A stretch of DNA of 5,250 nucleotides from the NCBI GenBank assembly GCA_946407175.1, contig CAMJNB010000128.1, positions 1-5,250 on the forward strand, given 5' to 3'. This document shows positions 1-4,800 of this stretch, piece after piece. Position 1 is the stretch's first letter. Every line of letters starts with the position of its first letter. Below the pieces are notes generated by a model. The model was not told the DNA's origin, searched no databases, and was given only the letters and a program-made list of their open reading frames with translations. Origin of the DNA: an uncultured Selenomonadales bacterium. Lineage in GTDB: Bacteria > Bacillota_C > Negativicutes > Selenomonadales > Selenomonadaceae. The position numbers were made by a program, and so were the translations under genes.

Positions 1-341
1 CGTACGTTTTCTGTCGCGTAAGCAGATTTGGACGGCTTTCAAGCGGCGGCATTATGAGTCGTGCGAAAATGTTTTACGATATGCAGAACCGGCAGGAAGG
101 TAATGGATACTGACGGCGCTGACAATATGTTTTACGAACTGCCGCGATTAAGCGAATTGCTACGGCGTACTTGAAACTATTTTTTCCGCAAGTTAAAAGC
201 GCTGATGACCTTGACAAGGAGCTTTTTAAAATTTATTGTCTTGACCGCGCTTGTCAAATGCGTGACACCATAAGAAAACAGCTTGCCCTGCTTGATGTCG
301 AGTACAGCGGCAATGATATTCCGAAATTCGAGGTAATTTGA
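1..341 (+). pseudogene. Decayed 3' part of a BrxL-type (Lon-related, BREX-associated) ATPase/protease gene
   Basis: Three blocks of protein-like sequence appear in two reading frames. Block 1 (3-110, ending at TGA 111-113) contains the segment FGRLSSGGIMSRAKMFYDMQ. This resembles the stretch just after the Walker A site in Lon-related BrxL-type proteins (SGG, then a K/R-x-FYDM pattern). Block 2 (about 103-171, stop 172-174) reads DNMFYELPRLSEL. It is in the same relative frame as position 103, so it is shifted from block 1. Block 3 (about 156-338, stop TGA 339-341) contains YLKLFFPQ, ACQMRDTIRKQLALLD and a final PKFEVI, resembling the helical C-terminus of that family. Intact members are roughly 650-700 residues by recall, with hundreds of residues between these blocks. 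Here about 110 codons hold all three, so large internal deletions are inferred as well as the visible stop and frameshift. The family name comes from memory of motif patterns; decay is seen directly. The gene continues off the left edge, and it is not expected to be functional. Confidence 0.55.
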
Positions 342-404
342 ACTTAAGCTGATTTAAAACTTAAGCTGATTTGCATTAAGCTTATTTAAAACTTAAGCTT
401 ATTT
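341..404. repeat. Tandem repeat tract, four 16-17 bp units (CTTAAGCTKATTT core)
   Basis: Four consecutive units begin at about 343, 360, 376 and 392, each carrying (C)TTAAGCT-G/T-ATTT followed by 3-4 A-rich bases. Units 1 and 2 share GATTT and units 3 and 4 share TATTT, so a 33-bp pair may have duplicated as a block. The units contain palindromic CTTAAG or AAGCTT cores. The tract fills the gap between the decayed gene and the small zinc-ribbon gene. No function is evident; a protein-binding site or a slippage product are both possible. Confidence 0.8.
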
Positions 405-411
405 GAAATTT

Positions 412-416
412 GAGGT
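412..416 (+). promoter_or_regulatory. Ribosome binding site deciding a TTG start at 424
   Basis: GAGGT lies seven bases before TTG 424-426, a canonical SD spacing. The longer in-frame alternative starting at TTG 403 would place the SD inside the coding region and add seven residues copied from the neighbouring repeat (KFEVI), so 424 is preferred. Confidence 0.7.
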
Positions 417-423
417 AATTTAC

Positions 424-630
424 TTGGCTAAAAAAATTTTTCACTGTATTGCTTGCGGCAAAAGTCCTCTCACCAAAAACGAAGTCGGCATAACAAAAAA
501 ACTCTTAGGCTCGAAGTCTAAGAATTTTTATTGCATTGATTGTTTGGCGAATTTTTTGGAAGTCGAGCCGCAAGATATTTTGGATAAGATTGAAGATTTT
601 AAGAATGACGGTTGCAAACTCTTTGAATAG
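424..630 (+). CDS. Small double-CxxC zinc-ribbon-like protein (68 aa), next to cysteine desulfurase
   Basis: Starting at TTG 424 the product is 68 residues. CxxC pairs lie at C8/C11 (HCIACGK) and C37/C40 (YCIDCLANF), with a fifth Cys near the end (C64). Two spaced CxxC pairs strongly suggest a single structural metal site, most likely zinc, in a ribbon or treble-clef fold. Between the pairs is a basic helix-like segment (LTKNEVGITKKLLGS). After the second pair is an acidic helical tail (VEPQDILDKIEDFKNDGCKLF). Similar small proteins ending in a GC-x-LF motif occur in Firmicutes by recall, without an assigned function. Only ten bases separate its stop from the TTG of the desulfurase, so the two are probably co-transcribed and perhaps translationally coupled. 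Nothing in the protein shows an enzymatic role; partner binding or a regulatory or metal-sensing role is a guess. Confidence is high that it is a gene and low for function. Confidence 0.8.
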   Translation: MAKKIFHCIACGKSPLTKNEVGITKKLLGSKSKNFYCIDCLANFLEVEPQDILDKIEDFKNDGCKLFE

Positions 631-640
631 GAAAAACACT

Positions 641-1768
641 TTGAATAAGATTATCTACGCGGACAACGCGGCAACTACACCGATTGACGAGGACGCATTG
701 GAATTGATGTTCGACCTGCAGAAAAATTTTTATGCGAATCCTTCTGCGGCGTATAAACTTTCGCGACCGCTGAAAAAAATTTTGCGCGAATCACGTGAAA
801 AAATTGCCGCCTGCATTAATGCTACGCCGAATGAAATTATTTTTACGTCCTGCGGCACGGAAAGTGATAACTGGGCTATAAAGTCGGCGGTACTTTCAAA
901 TCTGCGCGAACAGCCGAATATAATTACTTCTGCCGTCGAACATAAGGCGATTTTAAATTCTTGCACGGCTATGGAAAAATTAGGTTGCACCGTTACAAAG
1001 TTGGCAGTCGACAAATTTGGTGCCGTAAATCCCGCCGAGTTGCAGGAAAAAATTTTGCCTCAGACAAAAATAATTTCCGTGATGCTTGCCAATAACGAAG
1101 TCGGTACAATTCAGCCGATTAAAGCGTTGGCAGAAATTTCTCACGCGGCGGGAAAAATTTTTCACACGGACGCAGTTCAGGCAGTCGGTCACATTCCGGT
1201 TGACGTTAAAGATTTAAACGTCGATATGCTTTCCGCCTCCGCGCATAAGTTCAACGGTCCTAAGGGTATCGGCTTTATTTACATTCGCGCAGGTTTAAAA
1301 ATCTTGCCGTACATTGACGGCGGCGCGCAGGAATTTTCAATGCGTGCGGGAACTGAAAATGTACCGGCTGTTGCCGCAATGGCTCTTGCGCTTGAAAAAA
1401 ATTGTCGTGACATGAATATTAATGCCGCCAAAACTTCTGACTGTGCAAAAATTTTAATCGACACGTTGAAAAAAATTAACGTCGACTTCATAATAAACGG
1501 CGGTGAAAATCGTTTGCCCGGTCACTTAAGTTTGTCTTTTAAAAATGGTGACGGTGAAACGATTATGCATCGCCTTGACTTGAAAAATATTTGCGTGTCA
1601 ACCGGCTCGGCTTGCAATTCGCGGCAAGTACAAATTTCTCATGTACTTCAAGCCTTAGCCGTCAATCCGAATTACATTCGCGGGACGGTACGAATTACTT
1701 TCGGCAAGGGAAATTTATATGAAGAGGCGGAGATTATCGGCAATCAGTTGATTAAGTGCATTGCTTAA
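641..1768 (+). CDS. Cysteine desulfurase, NifS/IscS family, class V aminotransferase fold (PLP)
   Basis: This enzyme takes sulfur from L-cysteine as an enzyme persulfide, giving alanine, and supplies it for Fe-S clusters, thiolated tRNA or other sulfur cofactors in the cytoplasm. The start chosen is TTG 641, giving 375 residues, the usual length for the family (about 380-400). An in-frame ATG at 536 would put 35 unrelated residues in front and overlap the upstream gene by nearly 100 bases. Visible motifs are YADNAATTP (residues 6-14), SCGTESDN (70-77), the His-containing AVEHKAI (98-104, H101), NNEVGTIQP (151-159), HTDAVQAVGH (175-184, with D177 and Q180 for PLP), and SASAHKFNGPKG with Schiff-base lysine K203. 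GGAQEFSMRAGTEN follows at 227-240, where most relatives have GGGQE. The catalytic Cys loop is STGSACNSRQ with C325, and RGTVRITFGKGN lies near the C-terminus. All catalytic residues are present. It follows the zinc-ribbon gene by ten bases, with a modest SD (TAGGA, about 628-632). The paralogue (nifS, iscS or other) cannot be decided here, and no iscU or mnmA is visible. Confidence 0.95.
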   Translation: MNKIIYADNAATTPIDEDALELMFDLQKNFYANPSAAYKLSRPLKKILRESREKIAACINATPNEIIFTSCGTESDNWAIKSAVLSNLREQPNIITSAVEHKAILNSCTAMEKLGCTVTKLAVDKFGAVNPAELQEKILPQTKIISVMLANNEVGTIQPIKALAEISHAAGKIFHTDAVQAVGHIPVDVKDLNVDMLSASAHKFNGPKGIGFIYIRAGLKILPYIDGGAQEFSMRAGTENVPAVAAMALALEKNCRDMNINAAKTSDCAKILIDTLKKINVDFIINGGENRLPGHLSLSFKNGDGETIMHRLDLKNICVSTGSACNSRQVQISHVLQALAVNPNYIRGTVRITFGKGNLYEEAEIIGNQLIKCIA

Positions 1769-1830
1769 ATCTCATTAAGTGCGTCTAATGAAGTTTAACA
1801 GCCGCTAAAATTTAGATTGGCAGGTTATCA
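1769..1830 (+). other. Short intergenic gap without terminator
   Basis: The 62 bases between the desulfurase stop and the next start show no hairpin with a T-run and no clear promoter. A weak SD (AGGTT, 1822-1826) precedes ATG 1831. The octamer ATTAAGTGC-like string at the end of the desulfurase gene (about 1750) recurs at about 1774. Read-through from the desulfurase gene is likely. Confidence 0.5.
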
Positions 1831-2841
1831 ATGAAAAAAATTTTACTGATTTTAATTCCCGTGCTTTTAATCGTCGCGATAGGTATCGGCGCGGTTATCG
1901 CCTTCACAAGCAGCAATAAGACTTCAAAAAATCCAATGAAAAATCTGCGCCAAAGTATCGAAAGGCACGACGCCGAAAGGTTTTATAAAATCCTTGATGT
2001 TGACGCAGTTTTAAACTCCGCCGCAGAAGAAATTTTAACCGCGCAGATTAATTCAAAGATTGACGTACTTGCCTATTCGACGCAGGAATTTAAAACCGCT
2101 TATGAAAATCTTAAGCCTGACTTTATCGACGCGGCGAAGATTGCATTGGACGAATATGTTAAGACCGGCAAGGTGACTTTAAATCCGCCGCTTTCTCCCG
2201 CGCAGAAATTTTTCAAAGACTCGGAAATTACCTCCTGCACGATAAAAAATTTTTCCAAGCCTAAGACCGAAGACAACGAAACTCATGCCGCAGTGGAATT
2301 TTACAACGCCGGTTTGAATTTTTATTTTATGCTTGACGTGACGCTTGAAAAAATTGATGACGCATGGAAAATTACCAATGCTAAGGGTTTTGAAAATTAC
2401 TATTCCGGTTATACACGTGCAATGAAAAATAAGTTGGAAAGCATTAATGCGCCGATTCGTGAAGAGATTGACAGCAGTGTCAAGGTAAAAGGTTTTGAAG
2501 GCGCGGTGCATGAAGGCGACGAATACGGCTTTTCAAAAATACTGAAACTTAAAATTCGTGCTGAAATAAATTCCGAAAAGCCCATTGCGCGAATTGGCGG
2601 CAACGTCATTATCGACGGCAAGGAAGGGCGCGAAGGTTTGACGCCTTTTTCAGTCGAAGTGGCGGACAGTAAAAACGGCGTGCAGGATTTTAATGTTGAC
2701 AAGGTTTTAAATCCATTCGTGCGGGAGGACGCTGACGTTATGCGTCACGGCTTGCGTAAGAGTGCGATTCACATTGAAATTACGCAACTTGACTTTGCGG
2801 ACGGTACAACGCTGAAAGAGTTTGATGAGTTGCCGGAGTAA
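1831..2841 (+). CDS. Membrane-anchored extracytoplasmic protein of unknown function (336 aa)
   Basis: The product begins with two lysines and one hydrophobic helix (residues 4-25), giving a signal-anchor or uncleaved signal peptide. No lipobox Cys is present, so the remainder is expected outside the membrane. Residues 33-110 are helical and charged (NPMKNLRQSIERHDAERFYK and onward). Residues 115-190 run through a conserved-looking strand pair ending VTLEKIDDAWKITNAKGF. That WKIT-type ending is typical of NTF2-like or DUF2939-like periplasmic domains, a resemblance inferred from pattern only. Residues 215-322 are beta-rich (GGNVIIDGKEGREGLTPFSV, then HIEITQLDFADGTT), suggesting a second beta-sandwich-like domain. 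Only one Cys (C136) occurs. No catalytic motif is recognised. It sits 62 bases after the desulfurase gene, and the following 104-bp gap holds a possible new promoter. Its role could be envelope-related, and I do not assign one. Confidence 0.85.
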   Translation: MKKILLILIPVLLIVAIGIGAVIAFTSSNKTSKNPMKNLRQSIERHDAERFYKILDVDAVLNSAAEEILTAQINSKIDVLAYSTQEFKTAYENLKPDFIDAAKIALDEYVKTGKVTLNPPLSPAQKFFKDSEITSCTIKNFSKPKTEDNETHAAVEFYNAGLNFYFMLDVTLEKIDDAWKITNAKGFENYYSGYTRAMKNKLESINAPIREEIDSSVKVKGFEGAVHEGDEYGFSKILKLKIRAEINSEKPIARIGGNVIIDGKEGREGLTPFSVEVADSKNGVQDFNVDKVLNPFVREDADVMRHGLRKSAIHIEITQLDFADGTTLKEFDELPE

Positions 2842-2890
2842 AAAAATAAAGTATATTTCATAGGGAAATTTTAACGGTAATGAATAATTC

Positions 2891-2919
2891 TTGACTTAAT
2901 GCGTATAATAATTGAAAAT
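2891..2919 (+). promoter_or_regulatory. Candidate sigma-70-type promoter with unusual element spacing
   Basis: TTGACT (2891-2896) closely matches the -35 consensus, and a perfect TATAAT lies at 2904-2909, but only seven bases separate them, too few for one promoter. With a 17-bp spacer the -10 would be GAAAAT at 2914-2919 (four of six matches). Alternatively TATAAT acts as the -10 with a poor upstream -35. Transcription of the RiPP cassette probably starts from this region, but the exact promoter is not settled. Confidence 0.35.
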
Positions 2920-2927
2920 ATAAAATT

Positions 2928-2935
2928 AAAAGGAG
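2928..2935 (+). promoter_or_regulatory. Strong Shine-Dalgarno site of the precursor gene
   Basis: AAAAGGAG ends ten bases before ATG 2946. It is the strongest SD in the window, which fits a small precursor peptide that must be made in excess over its modifying enzyme. Confidence 0.75.
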
Positions 2936-2945
2936 CTGGAACAAA

Positions 2946-3239
2946 ATGTCAGTAGAAAAAGCAAAGGCGTTTGTCGAAAAGCTTAAAACCGATTCGGCAC
3001 TCGTAAAGAAACTTCAAGACGCGCAGAAAGCGTACACCGGCGATAAGTCGGACAGAGACGCGGCAATTAAAGCGATTCTTCTTCCCGTAGCGGCACAAGC
3101 CGGCTTTGAGTTTACGCTTGAAGAGTTGGAAGAGGCTTTTGGCGGTGAAAATCTTTCGGAAGAGGAACTTGAGGCTGTTGCCGGCGGTAAACAAAAACCG
3201 GATTGGCGAAATTGTGGTGGGCATCCCAGTATTTACTGA
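2946..3239 (+). CDS. RiPP precursor peptide with Nif11-type leader and 16-residue core
   Basis: This 97-residue peptide is the substrate of the downstream radical SAM enzyme. Residues 1-79 have the Nif11-like leader pattern: an N-terminal helix (VEKAKAFVEKLKTDSALVKK), an intermediate segment, GFEFTLEELEEAF at 53-65, and the acidic boundary helix LSEEELEAVAGG ending at G80-G81. The double Gly is the usual proteolytic boundary in this leader class (family knowledge). The predicted core is residues 82-97, KQKPDWRNCGGHPSIY. It has one Cys (C90), one Trp (W87), a Gly-Gly after the Cys and a C-terminal Tyr. The leader is acidic and the core is basic/aromatic, a typical change in composition. It has a very strong SD and stops 15 bases before the maturase gene. 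A single short core and a single Cys argue against lanthipeptide rings or multi-thioether sactipeptides. An intact Nif11 domain of nitrogen-fixation context is less likely, because of the double Gly and the radical SAM neighbour. Confidence 0.88.
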   Translation: MSVEKAKAFVEKLKTDSALVKKLQDAQKAYTGDKSDRDAAIKAILLPVAAQAGFEFTLEELEEAFGGENLSEEELEAVAGGKQKPDWRNCGGHPSIY

Positions 3240-3241
3240 TC

Positions 3242-3247
3242 AGAGGT
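3242..3247 (+). promoter_or_regulatory. Ribosome binding site deciding a GTG start at 3255
   Basis: AGAGGT lies seven bases before GTG 3255-3257, supporting that start over the internal ATG at 3282, which has no SD at suitable distance. The site sits in the 15-bp gap after the precursor stop. Confidence 0.7.
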
Positions 3248-3254
3248 AAAATTT

Positions 3255-4658
3255 GTGTACTACACGTTAAAGCGCGAATATATGTTACGCGGCTGGAAAT
3301 TATTGCCTACAGGCGTAATAAATCGTGATACCAAAGATTTTAAATTCTTGCCGCCGAAAAAATTCGCGGTATTGAAATTTTGCAATGGGCAATTTGATTC
3401 GGAAAGCATTTTGTTTAGCGATGAGCAACGCCAAATCATGGAAGAATTGCGCGCGGAAGGTTATGTTGACGCCGGTAATAATTCTTCGACGCTTGAAGAC
3501 GGTCAAGAATATAAATTTTATGAAAATCGCTTTTTAAACGCTATACATTGGTCGATAACCGGCAAGTGTAACTGTAAATGCAGGCATTGTTATATGTCCG
3601 CGCCTCAACATAAAGTAGAAGAGTTCACGCACGAACAATGCATGGACATAATCGCGCAGATGAAAAATTGCGGCATTCAACAAGTAATATTAACCGGCGG
3701 TGAAGCACTCGTACGAAAAGATTTTTGGGAAATTGTCGATGCCTTGACGGCGGCTGATATAAAAATCTCAATGATTTACAGCAACGGATTTTTGATAAAC
3801 GAAAAATTTATCGCGGAGCTGAGTAAAAGGGGCTTAAAGCCGGGTTTTCAAATCAGTTTTGACGGAGTAAACGGCGGTCACGATTGGCTGCGCGGAGTTG
3901 ACGGCGCGGAAAAGCTTACGTTGCGAGCCATTAAACTTTTGCGTGAAAATAATTTGACCGTAATAGTGTCATTTACCACTTACAAAGGCAATCTGTCTGC
4001 ATTACGTGATACGGTAAATAAATTGGCTGAACTGGGCGTAAATCGGTTACGAGTAGCGACACTTGTTGTTGAAGGCGAATGCGAAAATATAAAAAATCAA
4101 GTTTTGTCTGACGAAGAGCTTTTAAATTTCTGTTTGGAGTACATTCCGCAATATATTGAGGACGGCGCACCTATTCCCATTAACTTGGTATCAATGTTTG
4201 AGAGTCGTAACACGTCTGAATATAAAATTCCCCTTGCGAAAATGCCGGAAGGTATTCCGAGTGAAAATTATTGCGTATGCGGGCATATGCGAAACATTAT
4301 GCACCTAGACTTTGACGGCTATCTTATGCCGTGTCCGATAATGTGTTTTGATGAAAACAACAAAAAACTTTTTTCACGAATAACCGATAAAGAATTGAGT
4401 GAGTTGCTCGTTGACAAGGCGTACATGGATTTTGTAAGCACGCGGCTAAGAGATTATTTCAAGGCTAATCCTCAATGTGCGACTTGCGAATACAAAAACC
4501 GTTGCGCGGGCGGCTGTCGGGCTACGGCAATGACTGAAAATCGCGACGGCAACTTATTGGGCGTAGATAAATCTACCTGCACATTTTTCAAAGGCGGCTA
4601 CTACAACAAAATAATTGAGATTTGCGATAGATTTAATCTGAAACGAATTGGCGCTTGA
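3255..4658 (+). CDS. Radical SAM/SPASM peptide maturase with N-terminal RRE-like region
   Basis: The product, 467 residues from GTG 3255, is predicted to modify the Nif11-leader peptide encoded just upstream, using S-adenosylmethionine and Fe-S clusters in the cytoplasm. Residues 1-85 precede the radical SAM core. They read like a small winged-helix, PqqD/RRE-type leader-recognition domain (strand-rich start, then FLPPKKFAVLKFCNGQFDSE and a helix up to about 72); this is inferred. The core begins ITGKCNCKCRHCYM, with cluster-binding C105, C109 and C112 (CxxxCxxC) and the aromatic Tyr after it. The SAM-binding GGE motif is at 148-150 (ILTGGEAL), followed by SNG and SFDG motifs at 176-204. The C-terminal SPASM domain is complete: C342, then GX4C ending at C360, C364, CX2CX5CX3C (C408, C411, C417, C421), and C442. 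This predicts two auxiliary 4Fe-4S clusters. The length and architecture match peptide maturases that form thioether or C-C crosslinks. The exact reaction is not readable from the sequence. Confidence 0.93.
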   Translation: MYYTLKREYMLRGWKLLPTGVINRDTKDFKFLPPKKFAVLKFCNGQFDSESILFSDEQRQIMEELRAEGYVDAGNNSSTLEDGQEYKFYENRFLNAIHWSITGKCNCKCRHCYMSAPQHKVEEFTHEQCMDIIAQMKNCGIQQVILTGGEALVRKDFWEIVDALTAADIKISMIYSNGFLINEKFIAELSKRGLKPGFQISFDGVNGGHDWLRGVDGAEKLTLRAIKLLRENNLTVIVSFTTYKGNLSALRDTVNKLAELGVNRLRVATLVVEGECENIKNQVLSDEELLNFCLEYIPQYIEDGAPIPINLVSMFESRNTSEYKIPLAKMPEGIPSENYCVCGHMRNIMHLDFDGYLMPCPIMCFDENNKKLFSRITDKELSELLVDKAYMDFVSTRLRDYFKANPQCATCEYKNRCAGGCRATAMTENRDGNLLGVDKSTCTFFKGGYYNKIIEICDRFNLKRIGA

Positions 4659-4715
4659 ATCAGCATAGAGACAAGTTCGGTTGATGAGTGAAGTTAAAAG
4701 TTTGAGAATTTCTTG

Positions 4716-4742
4716 CGGGATAAATATCCCGTATTTTTTTTT
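4716..4742 (+). terminator. Rho-independent terminator after the RiPP cassette
   Basis: CGGGAT (4716-4721) pairs with ATCCCG (4726-4731) around an AAAT loop. The stem can extend by a G-T and a T-A pair (4715/4732, 4714/4733). A run of nine T (4734-4742) follows on the plus strand. The opposite strand has no matching T-run on its side, so it serves the forward cassette and not the convergent gene. Confidence 0.88.
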
Positions 4743-4772
4743 GCGAATGAACCGGAAAAATAAACTAGCACA

Positions 4773-4800
4773 TAATTCTTAATTCTTAATTCTTAATTCA
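4773..4800. repeat. 7-bp tandem repeat (TAATTCT x3 plus TAATTCA)
   Basis: Four heptamers begin at 4773, 4780, 4787 and 4794; the last differs at one base. The repeat overlaps the 3' end of the minus-strand DUF512 gene, so its units encode the final residues (ELRIKN) and the TAA stop (4779-4781). Confidence 0.9.

Larger units (their letters stand above)
323..422. repeat. Imperfect 18-bp direct repeats flanking the tandem tract (323-340 and 405-422)
   Basis: The sequence GAAATTYGAGGTAATTTR occurs at 323-340 and again at 405-422, differing at only two of 18 positions. The first copy is the last coding stretch of the decayed BrxL-like gene (KFEVI and stop). The second copy contains the GAGGT that serves as SD for the gene starting at 424. 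The 82-bp offset suggests a tandem duplication or insertion that separated the old gene end from the downstream start. Confidence 0.75.
2842..2945 (+). other. AT-rich leader region upstream of the RiPP precursor gene
   Basis: This 104-bp gap has no convincing terminator for the upstream gene. It holds promoter-like hexamers (reported separately), an A/T-rich stretch at about 2908-2930 and a strong SD. No riboswitch-like or stable hairpin structure is evident by eye. Confidence 0.5.

Noticed and set aside
2..103. Alternative open frame at the left edge (starting VRFLSRKQIW)
   Set aside because: It is a shifted shadow of block 1 of the decayed BrxL-like gene; only the frame from base 3 shows family-like motifs.
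111..113. Recoded or read-through TGA in the BrxL-like region
   Set aside because: The frame downstream of this TGA does not continue the homology and further disruptions follow, so simple decay explains it better.
341..404. Tandem repeats as a CRISPR array
   Set aside because: Units are 16-17 bp and directly adjacent, with no unique spacers.
403..423. TTG 403 as start of the zinc-ribbon protein
   Set aside because: The extra seven residues come from the duplicated 18-bp repeat and would place the SD (412-416) inside the coding region.
536..640. In-frame ATG 536 as start of the cysteine desulfurase
   Set aside because: It adds 35 residues unlike any desulfurase N-terminus and overlaps the zinc-ribbon gene by about 95 bases. 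TTG 641 sits directly before the conserved YADNAATTP motif.
2179..2702. Minus-strand open frames within the 336-aa membrane protein gene
   Set aside because: They are overlapping antisense frames with low-complexity or Phe/Ser-rich translations and no SD, consistent with shadows of the forward gene.
2949..3224. Minus-strand open frame opposite the precursor gene
   Set aside because: It is antisense to the well-supported Nif11-type leader and has a basic, Phe-rich translation typical of a shadow frame.
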